Shown here piece by piece: positions 26,372 through 35,351 of a DNA stretch of 64,000 bases. The number at the start of each line of letters is the position of its first letter. Position 1 is the stretch's first letter. The position numbers and the translations under genes were made by a program. This DNA comes from CAMFKD01 sp964436955 (GTDB taxonomy: Bacteria > Chlamydiota > Chlamydiia > Chlamydiales > JAJFMA01), in NCBI GenBank assembly GCA_964436955.1, contig CAYTFC010000005.1, positions 1 through 64,000 of the forward strand, read 5' to 3'. Under the pieces are notes generated by a model. That model saw only the letters and a list, made by a program, of their open reading frames with translations. It had not been told where the DNA came from and did no database searches.

Positions 26372-26425
26372 CCGATCCCCACCACGCATCACCATAACAT
26401 GCTAACTCGTGCCCTTGCCCGGCTC
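26372..26425. repeat. repeat family B, one end only
   Basis: This stretch (ccgatccccaccacgcat ... cgtgcccttgcccggctc) matches the left end of the element at 29670-29876 with few changes. No right end follows, so it is a truncated copy. It lies about 120 bases upstream of the first oppA and could carry or disturb its promoter. Confidence 0.75.
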
Positions 26426-26544
26426 ATACGCGTTAAGCTAATTCTGACTTTTTTGAAGTCTATTGGGCTAACTTTTTCCAGTTTGGAGACAAGCCTAGCG
26501 ACTCCGATATTGACTTTTGTCCCCAAGACTTGTTTACTACCTGC

Positions 26545-28047
26545 ATGTCTCGCATACTGCATGTCTTACTTTTGATCTGCTTATTCGGATGCTCCAAGCA
26601 GGATACTTCCTCCAGCAAAGTATTACGCGTTGCTGCCGATGTAGCCCCCAGCTCTTTAGATCCCCGATCCGCGCGTATTCTTGCAGATGCTACAGTCCTT
26701 AATATGCTCTATGAAGGCCTCATGCGCGTCACCCCCGACGGACAAGTAGTACCAGGCATCGCTGAATCTGTGTCCATTTCGGAAGATCGCCTTACCTATA
26801 CCTTTCATTTACGACAGGCTCTATGGTCGGATGGCTCTCCTGTTACTGCACAGGACTTCGCTGCAAGCTGGCTCTATCAACTCTCTCCCGCCGCCCCAGC
26901 ACCAAACGCCAACATGCTCTACGTAATCAAACATGCTCAAAACGCTAAGACCGGAACACAACCCCTGTCATCAGTCGGTATCGAAGCAAAGGATGCCTCT
27001 ACTCTCATCGTTTCACTTGAGCAACCTACTCCCTACTTCTTGGATCTCACCGCTTTTTACGCCTACTTTCCATTCAAAGAAAATGCCTTTAACGGACCTT
27101 TTACACTCAAACACTACTCACCAAATAGCGGACTAGAAGCCTCTAAGAATTATCTCTACTGGGATGCCGATGCCATTCGTCTCGACGGAGTGAACATCAT
27201 TCTATTGGATGACAGCACCGCCTTATCTCTATTCGAAGCCAAAGGACTAGATTGGGTCGGCTCTCCATTATCAACCCTGCCAGCCGAATCACTAGATAGT
27301 CTTCCTTTTATACAAAGTTCGCCGGCGGCAGCTACGCACCTGTTTCGCATTAATGTGAACAACGCCCCTTTGGACAATCCCAAACTGCGGCGTGCTCTAG
27401 CACTAGCAATTAATCGGCGTGAGTTAGTTGAACACGTCATTAAAGGAAACCAATCGCCGGCAATGGGAATTATTCCCAAAGGCCATCGCTGGCCAATATC
27501 GGCCCATTTTCTCGATCATGATGCTATCGAGGCTAAAAAGCTATTTATCGAAGCCACCACAAATAGTGCCTTACCTACCCTTACCTTCATGTATAAGCCC
27601 AATGAGCGCGAACATAAGATTGCTCAAGTTCTTCAACAGCAATGGCACCAAAACCTTGGTATATGGGTAGAATTGCAAGCCGTAGAGACAAAACTACTTT
27701 TGGAGCGTCTTAGAAGTGGAAACTACTCACTTGCGAACGGCTCATGGTTTGCGGATTTCAATGATCCGATTAATTTCCTATCTGTTTTCGAATCCTTAGA
27801 TAACGGCACCAATAATACAGGATGGGATAGTCCCACGTTTAAAAAACTACTCGCTGATTCAGCAACTGCATTTTCTGAGGAAAAGCGACGTCGCCTTCTC
27901 ATACAAGCTGAAGAGTTGTTGATGGCTGAAATGCCTATTGTTCCCATTTTCTACTACAACCTTAACTACGTCAAAGCGCCGAATGTTCACGGAGTGGGTA
28001 TCACTCCCCTAGGAATTCAAGTTTTTCGTGATGGATGGATCGACTGA
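26545..28047 (+). CDS. oppA: oligopeptide-binding lipoprotein OppA, copy 1
   Basis: Periplasmic solute-binding protein of family 5, delivering peptides to OppBCDF. About 500 residues from the ATG at 26545 (the frame opens at a TTG five codons earlier). The signal peptide ends in a lipobox, LICLFGCSKQ, so Cys is lipidated. The body has the SBP_5 signatures PSSLDPRSARILADATVLNM and LTYTFHLRQALWSDGSPVTAQDF. It is directly followed by a second oppA. The two share the layout but diverge clearly, which suggests different peptide preferences. Confidence 0.93.
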   Translation: MSRILHVLLLICLFGCSKQDTSSSKVLRVAADVAPSSLDPRSARILADATVLNMLYEGLMRVTPDGQVVPGIAESVSISEDRLTYTFHLRQALWSDGSPVTAQDFAASWLYQLSPAAPAPNANMLYVIKHAQNAKTGTQPLSSVGIEAKDASTLIVSLEQPTPYFLDLTAFYAYFPFKENAFNGPFTLKHYSPNSGLEASKNYLYWDADAIRLDGVNIILLDDSTALSLFEAKGLDWVGSPLSTLPAESLDSLPFIQSSPAAATHLFRINVNNAPLDNPKLRRALALAINRRELVEHVIKGNQSPAMGIIPKGHRWPISAHFLDHDAIEAKKLFIEATTNSALPTLTFMYKPNEREHKIAQVLQQQWHQNLGIWVELQAVETKLLLERLRSGNYSLANGSWFADFNDPINFLSVFESLDNGTNNTGWDSPTFKKLLADSATAFSEEKRRRLLIQAEELLMAEMPIVPIFYYNLNYVKAPNVHGVGITPLGIQVFRDGWID

Positions 28048-28069
28048 CACATCCTTAAAGGAGAGAACT

Positions 28070-29665
28070 GTGAAATACTATTTCATGCCTATTACCCTGC
28101 TAACAATCCTCTGTTTGTTAGGCTGTCAGGCGCGCGATTTATCTCCAGAACAACGCATGAAGGAACAACATCTGGTCTTGAATATTTTTACAGAACCCCC
28201 TTCGCTCGATCCAGGAAAAACCACAGATGCATCATCCATTACAATTCTAATTATGCTCTACGAACCTTTGATGCGTCGCAGCCCCCAAGATGTGCCTGAG
28301 CCCGGCGTCGCGAAAAGCTATGAAGTGAGTGAGGATGGCAAAACATATACCTTTCATCTTCGTGAATCCAAATGGTCCAACGGCGATCCTGTAACCGCCC
28401 ATGATTTCGAATATGCCTGGAAGCGAGTGCTCAACTCAAAATTTCCGGGTGACTTAGCTTATGAACTCTACGTTCTCGTAGGCGCGCAAGAAGCCAAAGA
28501 GGGTAAGACCTCCATGGATAATGTGGGCGTCAAAGCGATGGATGATTTGACCCTGGTTGTAAATTTGGTTAATCCAACCCCATACTTTCTCGAACTCTTG
28601 CAAATCCCCTGTTTTTTACCCCTGCACCGAGCCTCCGTGGTAGACAATCCCGATTGGGCTATGGAGGCAGGTCCAAACTACATTGGAAACGGACCCTTTA
28701 AAATGGAAAGCTGGACGCATCACAACGAACTAATCGTGGTAAAAAACCCACTTTACTGGGATGCCAGTGCGGTGAAACTCGCCAAGATCGAACTATTGAT
28801 GGTCGAGGACAGTAATACAGAGTTGGCGCTCTTCGAAGATAAAGCCATCGATTGGGCTGGGAAACCTGTTTCGATGGGACTTCCGACCGATTCTATGCCC
28901 GCCTTACTTGCCGAGGGAAAAGTAGAGTTTCATCCAGTAGCCGGAACATATTATTACTTTCTAAACACACTGAAGCCCCCTTTTACTAACGTCAATATTC
29001 GGCGTGCATTTGCCTATGCTTTGGATAGAAAATCAATCGCGACGAATATAGGTCAGAGTGGCGAAGAGCCGGCCACCTGTATTGTGCCACCACCGCTAAC
29101 GTTACAAGATCAGGAATGCTTCGAGGACGATAATGTCGAAGAAGCGAGACGTCTTTTTAAGCTAGGGTTAAAAGAATTGGGCATGACCAAACAACAACTT
29201 CCCCCTATTTATCTTAGCTATAACACCGGTGAAGGACATCATAAAATTGCGCAGGCCGTTCAACAGCAATGGAATAATGCCTTTGGAATCAGTGTCACTC
29301 TAAAAAATCTCGAATGGAAGGTCTATCTGGACAAAATGGAACGCGGAGACTTCACAATAGGACGTATGTCGTGGTTGGCTAGCTATAACGATGCCTATAC
29401 TTTTCTGGATATGTTTAAACATAGCAACGGGTACATCCGTTGGTCTGATCCCGAATACAACGAATTGCTGAACCAGGCGCTTAAAGAAACGGATAGCTCT
29501 AAGCGGCGAGACTTACTAAAGGAAGCTGAACGCATCTTGATAGATCAGATGCCTGCAATTCCCGTCTATTTCCTAACAAATTCTTTCATGAAAAACCCCC
29601 GTTTGCAAGGTGCGTATATTTCTCCCATCGGTGAAGTGGATTTTAAACGCGCCTATTTTGAATAG
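28070..29665 (+). CDS. oppA: oligopeptide-binding lipoprotein OppA, copy 2
   Basis: About 531 residues from a GTG at 28070, preceded by AAAGGAGAG. The frame is open from 28028, but that part overlaps the first oppA. The lipobox is ILCLLGCQAR. SBP_5 features are PPSLDPGKTTDASSITILIM, YTFHLRESKWSNGDPVTAHD and a C-terminal DQMPAIPVYFLTNSF. It is the last gene before the 207-bp inverted-repeat element that separates the binding proteins from the permease genes. Confidence 0.93.
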   Translation: MKYYFMPITLLTILCLLGCQARDLSPEQRMKEQHLVLNIFTEPPSLDPGKTTDASSITILIMLYEPLMRRSPQDVPEPGVAKSYEVSEDGKTYTFHLRESKWSNGDPVTAHDFEYAWKRVLNSKFPGDLAYELYVLVGAQEAKEGKTSMDNVGVKAMDDLTLVVNLVNPTPYFLELLQIPCFLPLHRASVVDNPDWAMEAGPNYIGNGPFKMESWTHHNELIVVKNPLYWDASAVKLAKIELLMVEDSNTELALFEDKAIDWAGKPVSMGLPTDSMPALLAEGKVEFHPVAGTYYYFLNTLKPPFTNVNIRRAFAYALDRKSIATNIGQSGEEPATCIVPPPLTLQDQECFEDDNVEEARRLFKLGLKELGMTKQQLPPIYLSYNTGEGHHKIAQAVQQQWNNAFGISVTLKNLEWKVYLDKMERGDFTIGRMSWLASYNDAYTFLDMFKHSNGYIRWSDPEYNELLNQALKETDSSKRRDLLKEAERILIDQMPAIPVYFLTNSFMKNPRLQGAYISPIGEVDFKRAYFE

Positions 29666-29669
29666 GAGC

Positions 29670-29876
29670 CCGATCCCCCCACCGCATCTCAATAACATCC
29701 TAACTCGTGCCCTTGCCCGTGCCCGAGCCCGATGTCCTAAATCATTATCCTATTCCTATTTCTAACCTCTATTCATATCTCGCTTCGAGAAATTGGCAAG
29801 ATTTTTTTTGGGCACGGGCACAGGCAGGGGCTCGGGTACGATTTAGGATGTTATTGAGATGCGTTGGGGGGCTCGG
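29670..29876. mobile_element. MITE-like element, repeat family B (complete)
   Basis: 207 bases with near-perfect terminal inverted repeats of about 40 bases: the left end 29670-29712 and the right end 29834-29876 share gcatctcaataacatcctaa. Inside lies a second, looser inverted pair of C-rich/G-rich text (gcccgtgcccgagccc against its complement). The centre is A/T rich and codes for nothing convincing. It sits in the opp operon between oppA and oppB. Related copies are at 26372-26425 and 47138-47329. Confidence 0.85.
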
Positions 29877-29937
29877 TTGCTATTTTCAACTTCAATCTGG
29901 CGCCATACTATTCCCTTCTGTTATAGTGATCACACTT

Positions 29938-30867
29938 ATGCAGTATCTACTAAAGAAACTTGCTTACATTTTGGCATCGCTATTCGCGATCATCACAATC
30001 ACATTTTTTTTGATGAAGGCTATCCCTGGAGATCCCTTCTCTACCGAACGTGGTGTTCCGCCCGAAATCTTAAAAGCTATGCAAGATCACTACGGCCTTA
30101 ATGACCCGTGGTATGATCAATACATTCGCTACGTAAAATCCATTTTAACATGGGATTTGGGCCCTTCTTTTAAATACAAGGGCCGTTCGGTAAATGCCAT
30201 CATCAATGAAGGGTTTCCGGTTTCAGCCATACTCGGAACCACTGCCCTATTCATTGCTATAGGATTCGGCGTTCTATTAGGAACATTGGCAGCACTTCAC
30301 CAGCATCGCTGGCAAGATTATGTTTGTATGATGACTGCCGTAATAGGAATTTCTGTACCCAGCTTCATCCTAGCAACGCTCTTGCAATATGTGTTTGCCT
30401 TAAAAATAGGATGGTTTCCTGTGGCTCGATGGGGATCGTGGGAACATGTCGTCCTGCCGGCCTTAGCCCTAGCTGCCTTACCAACAGCTTTCATAGCTCG
30501 CCTTACACGTTCCAGCATGCTGGAAGTTCTACAACTCGACTTTATCAAAACCGCAAAAGCTAAGGGTCTCTCTACACATCGCGTCATCATTTGGCACGCT
30601 CTGCGCAATGCTCTTCTCCCCATCATCAGCTACCTAGGGCAACTCATCGTCAACATTCTAGTCGGAAGCTTTATCATAGAAAAGATTTTCGGAATCCCAG
30701 GTCTAGGTCAATGGTTCGTCACCAGCGTTTCGAACCGCGATTATACTGTCATCATGGGTACCACGGTCTTTTACAGTGTTATTCTTCTGATTGCTATGTT
30801 TTTAGTGGACATTGCATATGCGTGGGTAGATCCTCGTATTCGCACGCATTCTGAGGAGAAAAACTAG
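29938..30867 (+). CDS. oppB: oligopeptide permease OppB
   Basis: Inner-membrane subunit, 309 residues from the ATG at 29938 (MQYLLKKLAYILASLFAIIT). The longer open frame from 29707 is repeat-derived and not family-like. Six hydrophobic segments and the EAA loop DFIKTAKAKGLSTHRVIIWH for contact with the ATPases near residue 210. It is followed after one base by oppC. No strong ribosome site is visible. Confidence 0.93.
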   Translation: MQYLLKKLAYILASLFAIITITFFLMKAIPGDPFSTERGVPPEILKAMQDHYGLNDPWYDQYIRYVKSILTWDLGPSFKYKGRSVNAIINEGFPVSAILGTTALFIAIGFGVLLGTLAALHQHRWQDYVCMMTAVIGISVPSFILATLLQYVFALKIGWFPVARWGSWEHVVLPALALAALPTAFIARLTRSSMLEVLQLDFIKTAKAKGLSTHRVIIWHALRNALLPIISYLGQLIVNILVGSFIIEKIFGIPGLGQWFVTSVSNRDYTVIMGTTVFYSVILLIAMFLVDIAYAWVDPRIRTHSEEKN

Positions 30868-30868
30868 C

Positions 30869-31786
30869 ATGGAAATAATCTCCAACAACCTCTTTGTGCC
30901 ACTTGATAAAAGTCAAAAGCTGCCCGACCAAATCAGCCATCCTGCTATGTCTTTTTGGGTTGATGTGTGGAGACGCTTTCGCACCAACCGCATGGCTCTT
31001 ATCGGGCTAACTCTACTCCTGATAATACTTGCAATGGCTATTATAGGGCCATTTCTCACTGACTACACCTACTTCAACACAAATCTGAATAACAATAACA
31101 AGCCGCCAAGCGCTGAGCATTGGTTTGGCACCGATGATCTAGGCCGTGATATTTTTACACGCACATGGTATGGAGCACGCATTTCCCTATTTGTCGGCAT
31201 CACAGCAGCGCTTGTAGATCTCGTTGTAGGAGTCTTATGGGGGGGCATCGCAGCTCTAGTCGGCCGCCGCACCGATGAGATGATGATGCGGGTCGCCGAT
31301 GTGTTATACAGTCTCCCTTATATGCTCACTGTCATCATGCTAATGGTTGTCATGGGTTCTGGGCTAATTCCCATTTTGATCGCTATGACCATCATTGGAT
31401 GGATTCCCATGGCGCGTATTGTACGAGGACAGCTCCTTCAACTTCGGGAATTGGAATATGTACTAGCCGCCCGAGCTCTTGGAGCCGGCTTCTATCGCAT
31501 TCTGTTTAAACACCTCATCCCAAATGCGATGGGCCCCATCATTGTTACGGTAACCCTAACGGTGCCCGCAGCTATTTTTACCGAGGCATTTCTGAGTTTC
31601 CTGGGTCTCGGCGTACAGGCGCCGGTTGCAAGCTGGGGAACGATGGCAGCTGATGGCCTGCCCGCATTAAAATACTATCCTTGGCGCCTCGCCTTTCCCG
31701 CAGCCTTTATTTCCATTACGATGTTTGCCTTCAACCTGGTGGGCGATGGATTGCGTGATGCCTTAGACCCAAGACAAAGGCGGTAA
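30869..31786 (+). CDS. oppC: oligopeptide permease OppC
   Basis: Inner-membrane partner of OppB, 305 residues. An N-terminal helix (MALIGLTLLLIILAMAIIGP) precedes the OppC-typical segment FGTDDLGRDIFTRTWYGARI near residue 90. The EAA loop is EYVLAARALGAGFYRILFKH near residue 195. GAGGAG precedes the ATG, overlapping the oppB end. The last gene-to-gene gap is two bases. Confidence 0.95.
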   Translation: MEIISNNLFVPLDKSQKLPDQISHPAMSFWVDVWRRFRTNRMALIGLTLLLIILAMAIIGPFLTDYTYFNTNLNNNNKPPSAEHWFGTDDLGRDIFTRTWYGARISLFVGITAALVDLVVGVLWGGIAALVGRRTDEMMMRVADVLYSLPYMLTVIMLMVVMGSGLIPILIAMTIIGWIPMARIVRGQLLQLRELEYVLAARALGAGFYRILFKHLIPNAMGPIIVTVTLTVPAAIFTEAFLSFLGLGVQAPVASWGTMAADGLPALKYYPWRLAFPAAFISITMFAFNLVGDGLRDALDPRQRR

Positions 31787-31788
31787 GC

Positions 31789-32814
31789 ATGGCACAACCT
31801 CTGCTGGACATTAAAAACCTTCGTGTCAGCTTCAACACGCACATTGGCAAAGTACAGGCTGTTCGGGGGATAAGCTTTGCCATCGCTCCGGGCGAAGTTG
31901 TAGGCATCGTGGGAGAATCAGGCTGCGGCAAATCCGTGACTGCTCATAGCATCCTTCGGCTAATCAACACCCCTCCAGGAATGGTTGAAAGTGGCGAAAT
32001 CTGGTTCGAATCTGAGGACCTACTGAAAAAATCAGAACGCGAAATGCAGTCGATCCGTGGCAACAAGATTGGGATTATTTTCCAAGACCCTATGACCTCG
32101 CTAAATCCCACCATGCGTATTGGAAAACAGCTTATGGAAGGCATTCAGCGGCACCAAAGAGTTTCTGCAACAAGTGCTCGAGAACTCGCACGGGAAATGT
32201 TGGAGACAGTTGGAATTCCCCACGCCTCCACACGTATTGACCAATACCCACATGAGTTTAGTGGAGGCATGCGCCAACGTGTGATGATTGCTGTCGCATT
32301 AGCGTGCAATCCCTCCCTGCTGATTGCCGATGAACCCACAACAGCGCTAGACGTTACCATCCAAGCTCAGATTTTGGACCTCATGAAGCGCCTTAAGGAA
32401 CAACGGGGCATGAGTATTTTGCTCATCACTCATGATCTGGGAGTCGTGGCAGGACTTTGCGACCGCATCGTTGTCATGTATGCCGGCGAAGTGATGGAAA
32501 CAGGAACGTTAGACCAAATATTCTATAACCCACAGCATCCTTATACCAAGGCTCTTTTGGAAGCCATACCGCGTTTAGGCAAAAGCCATTTGCAGAAGCT
32601 AATTCCGATTTTAGGTGCCCCGCCCAGCCTGTTATCTCCGCCGCGAGGATGTCCATTCACCGACCGTTGCCGTTGGGCCATGGAAATTTGCCGCCAGCAA
32701 CGCCCAGACCTGACGAAGATCAACCAAGAACAAAAAGCTGCCTGCTGGCTACATCACCCTCACGCCAAAAGGGCAGACGATGCAATTAACGCCGAACCGC
32801 TCCTGGTGACATGA
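31789..32814 (+). CDS. oppD: oligopeptide transporter ATPase OppD
   Basis: ABC ATPase, 341 residues. Walker A GESGCGKSVTAHS near residue 41, Q-loop FQDPMTSLNP, signature EFSGGMRQR near residue 158, Walker B LLIADEPTTALD. The C-terminal oligopeptide-ATPase extension carries the Cys pattern GCPFTDRCRWAMEICRQQRP near residue 287. It pairs with OppF to power OppBC. The stop overlaps the oppF start (ATGA). Confidence 0.96.
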   Translation: MAQPLLDIKNLRVSFNTHIGKVQAVRGISFAIAPGEVVGIVGESGCGKSVTAHSILRLINTPPGMVESGEIWFESEDLLKKSEREMQSIRGNKIGIIFQDPMTSLNPTMRIGKQLMEGIQRHQRVSATSARELAREMLETVGIPHASTRIDQYPHEFSGGMRQRVMIAVALACNPSLLIADEPTTALDVTIQAQILDLMKRLKEQRGMSILLITHDLGVVAGLCDRIVVMYAGEVMETGTLDQIFYNPQHPYTKALLEAIPRLGKSHLQKLIPILGAPPSLLSPPRGCPFTDRCRWAMEICRQQRPDLTKINQEQKAACWLHHPHAKRADDAINAEPLLVT

Positions 32815-33773
32815 TGAAAGACGCATCTAAACCCCTCATCGAATTACGTGAACTAAGCAAACATTTTACCGTTAAGCATCAGACACTCACGGCTGTTCAT
32901 CGCTTGAATCTGTCGATCTATCCTGGAGAAACCCTTGGCTTAGTGGGTGAAAGCGGCTGCGGAAAATCCACAGTTGGTAAAACTATTTTGCGACTTCACG
33001 AACCCTCTCACGGACACATTTTTCTAGAAGGTGCGGATGTTTGTCACCTCAACAAGAAAGAGATGTTTCAGTTGCGTCGGCGCATGCAAATCATCTTTCA
33101 GGACCCCTTTGCATCGCTTAATCCCCGAATGACCGTAGAAGAAATCGTTGGTGAACCGTTAGACATCCACTCCCTAGCGAAAGGAAATGGCCGTCGAAAG
33201 CGTATTGTGGAGCTTCTAACTTTAGTGGGATTGTCGGAACAGCATCTAGGTCGCTATCCGCACGAATTTAGTGGCGGACAACGTCAGCGTATAGGCATTG
33301 CGCGAGCCCTGGCAGTGGAACCAGAATTCATTGTATGTGACGAGCCCCTATCAGCACTGGATGTTTCGGTGCAGGCTCAGGTAGTAAATCTGTTGAAAGA
33401 TCTGCAAGAACGTTTGCACTTAACTTATCTGTTTATTGCTCATGACCTATCGATGGTCGAATACCTCTCACACCGTGTTGCCGTGATGTATTTGGGGAAT
33501 TTGTTTGAGTTAGCGCCTACAACGCAACTCTTTAAGGACCCCAAACACCCGTATACACAAGCCTTACTATCAGCTATCCCTATACCGGATCCGCGACTGG
33601 AACGGCAACGTTCCCGAGTTGTGCTTACGGGTGAGGTTCCAAGTCCTTTGAATCCACCAAGTGGGTGCGTGTTTCGTACAAGATGTCCATTTGCTATGGA
33701 TGTTTGCAAAACAACGGTGCCAGCGTGGAAGGAAGTCGAGCCCGGCCGTCACGTTGCCTGCCACCTCTACTAG
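32811..33773 (+). CDS. oppF: oligopeptide transporter ATPase OppF
   Basis: Second ABC ATPase, 320 residues. Walker A GESGCGKSTVGKT near residue 45, signature EFSGGQRQR near residue 155, Walker B FIVCDEPLSALD, and the C-terminal CVFRTRCPFAMDVCKTTVP. It is the last gene of the opp operon. The next gene downstream is convergent, starting 36 bases away. Confidence 0.96.
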   Translation: MMKDASKPLIELRELSKHFTVKHQTLTAVHRLNLSIYPGETLGLVGESGCGKSTVGKTILRLHEPSHGHIFLEGADVCHLNKKEMFQLRRRMQIIFQDPFASLNPRMTVEEIVGEPLDIHSLAKGNGRRKRIVELLTLVGLSEQHLGRYPHEFSGGQRQRIGIARALAVEPEFIVCDEPLSALDVSVQAQVVNLLKDLQERLHLTYLFIAHDLSMVEYLSHRVAVMYLGNLFELAPTTQLFKDPKHPYTQALLSAIPIPDPRLERQRSRVVLTGEVPSPLNPPSGCVFRTRCPFAMDVCKTTVPAWKEVEPGRHVACHLY

Positions 33774-33809
33774 AGTTCAAATTCTTCTTAACGCACGGAT
33801 GCTCTTTTA

Positions 33810-34166
33810 CTAAGATTCTTTCTTGTCGTCGGTATCCACATGAAAGCGGTGCAAAAAGCGATGCAGCAAAGGTGCTGCCATCACACCAACGATAAGAATA
33901 AGTGCCAGGCCGCTAAACAGCGCGAAAATGCCAGAAAATATTTTCCCACCGGTTGTATAAAGATTGGATGTGGGGCCCATACCCGAGAGTATCATGGCTG
34001 CTTCCAAATAGGAATCAATCCACGAAAGTCCCTCTATCCAATGATATCCTGCAATCCCGATACACAGCGATGTAATAATGATTCCGAACCCAAGCATAAT
34101 GCTGCGCAAAATGCGTTTGCGAAAGCTAGCATGGGAAAGTAGGCGTTGTTGTCGATGTTCAAACAT
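33810..34166 (-). CDS. two-helix channel-like membrane protein without selectivity filter
   Basis: About 118 residues from MFEHRQQR at 34166 (open to 34232). Helix 1 is LRSIMLGFGIIITSLCIGIA near residue 25. A re-entrant-like stretch SYLEAAMILSGMGPTSNLY follows, then helix 2, IFSGIFALFSGLALILIVGV. This is the M1-P-M2 layout of two-helix K+ channels, but the TVGYG filter is replaced by SGMGPTS. Proteins of this type without a filter occur in other bacteria and are uncharacterised. Its start is about 50 bases from the divergent glycosyltransferase-like gene. Confidence 0.7.
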   Translation of the reverse strand: MFEHRQQRLLSHASFRKRILRSIMLGFGIIITSLCIGIAGYHWIEGLSWIDSYLEAAMILSGMGPTSNLYTTGGKIFSGIFALFSGLALILIVGVMAAPLLHRFLHRFHVDTDDKKES

Positions 34167-34214
34167 GTTTGTGTTGTATAGGCGCTGTATATTTTTTTTC
34201 AAGATTCCGCTAAC

Positions 34215-35351
34215 ATGCGGCTTATGAAACACTATTTGTATGCACTTCTATTTTTTATGACCGCCCAACTGGGTGCTTTACAAACACCTTTGCTGTTTTT
34301 ACTCTATGACGCCGGTGAGACAATCGCCTTGGCCCCGGTGATGATCTCTTTAGACCGCGAAGGCACCGATTTTCGCGTTCTCGTCATGGGTGCTGCAAGC
34401 GAGGAAATACGCCAGATCCCCCTTTTTCATAGCAAAGTCATCGATCTCAACAAGAATGGCTCCTGGCAGCACGATCAAAAACTCACCAATCAAGAACTTA
34501 ATACCATTGTAGAACACCTCTCAGCGGATGTGGTTGTGACTGGAGTGGCTTCTGTTGTCCAGTACCAAATTTCAAAGGTTCTGAAATCGAAAGGCAGCGA
34601 AATTCTCGCCTATTACGACAATTTCATTGTTCCTCTGAACCGCCATCCACACCAGGACATTATCGCACCTTTTGTTGAGCTTGCCGACACGTTTATGGTT
34701 CCGTCAAGAGCCATTGCTGACTCAATTGATGAAACGGTGGCAGTGGTGGGACAACCCTCGCTTCAAGTTTGGGCTGACCGCTTAGCCACCCTTGATGGAA
34801 CTGCAGTGCGACGAGATTACGGCTACTCTCATAAGCCGTTGCTGGTATATTGCGGATGCGACAGCGAAAACTACGCGGACGCGTTTCGCCTTTTTGTTGA
34901 TTGTGTTAAAGGAAATCCCAACTGGCAAATAGCCATCCAACTTCACCCCAACGCGGAAGGTGCGATGGAACGGGAAGTCCTTGCCGAGGCTGGTTTAAAA
35001 AGCGTCCGTCTTTATGACCGAATTCCTGGAATGCTTCCCTTGGTAGCTGCTGCTGATATTGTGGTGGTCCATCGTGCAATTACTGGAATTCAGGCTGGAT
35101 TAGCCGGCAAATCTGTTATCCAAGTGGATACAGTCGACTCTGGTTTTTGGTACAACCTGGCAAGTGACCCCACTATGTTTCGCTTTGCTGTGGCTCAGGC
35201 CTTGCATAAACCGCCTACCGATCCGGCAAAGCTGTATCGCAAAGTGGGGATTCCTCAAGATAGTAAAGAACGCATTTTGAAAATGATCGCAAAACACATG
35301 CCGAACAGCCATCAGTCGGTTACGTCTTTCTTCCACTCCTCAGGAATGTAA
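34215..35351 (+). CDS. GT-B-like glycosyltransferase with signal peptide
   Basis: 378 residues. Residues 4-24 (KHYLYALLFFMTAQLGALQT) look like a Sec signal peptide, unusual for a sugar transferase. The rest has two Rossmann-like halves: EGTDFRVLVMGAAS and VVVTGVASVVQYQISKVLKS, then LLVYCGCDSENY and WQIAIQLHPNAEGAMEREVL, with a donor-site-like MLPLVAAADIVVVHRAITGIQAGLAGK near residue 290. The pattern resembles UDP-GlcNAc epimerase/CDP-glycerol transferase folds. Alternative starts are at 34215 and 34224. It may act in the periplasm or be exported. Its 3' end overlaps the htpX end by 40 bases. Confidence 0.65.
   Translation: MRLMKHYLYALLFFMTAQLGALQTPLLFLLYDAGETIALAPVMISLDREGTDFRVLVMGAASEEIRQIPLFHSKVIDLNKNGSWQHDQKLTNQELNTIVEHLSADVVVTGVASVVQYQISKVLKSKGSEILAYYDNFIVPLNRHPHQDIIAPFVELADTFMVPSRAIADSIDETVAVVGQPSLQVWADRLATLDGTAVRRDYGYSHKPLLVYCGCDSENYADAFRLFVDCVKGNPNWQIAIQLHPNAEGAMEREVLAEAGLKSVRLYDRIPGMLPLVAAADIVVVHRAITGIQAGLAGKSVIQVDTVDSGFWYNLASDPTMFRFAVAQALHKPPTDPAKLYRKVGIPQDSKERILKMIAKHMPNSHQSVTSFFHSSGM

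Noticed and set aside
29707..29937. 77-codon N-terminal extension of OppB
   Set aside because: It lies mostly in the family B element and is not found in the OppB family; the ATG at 29938 starts the canonical protein.
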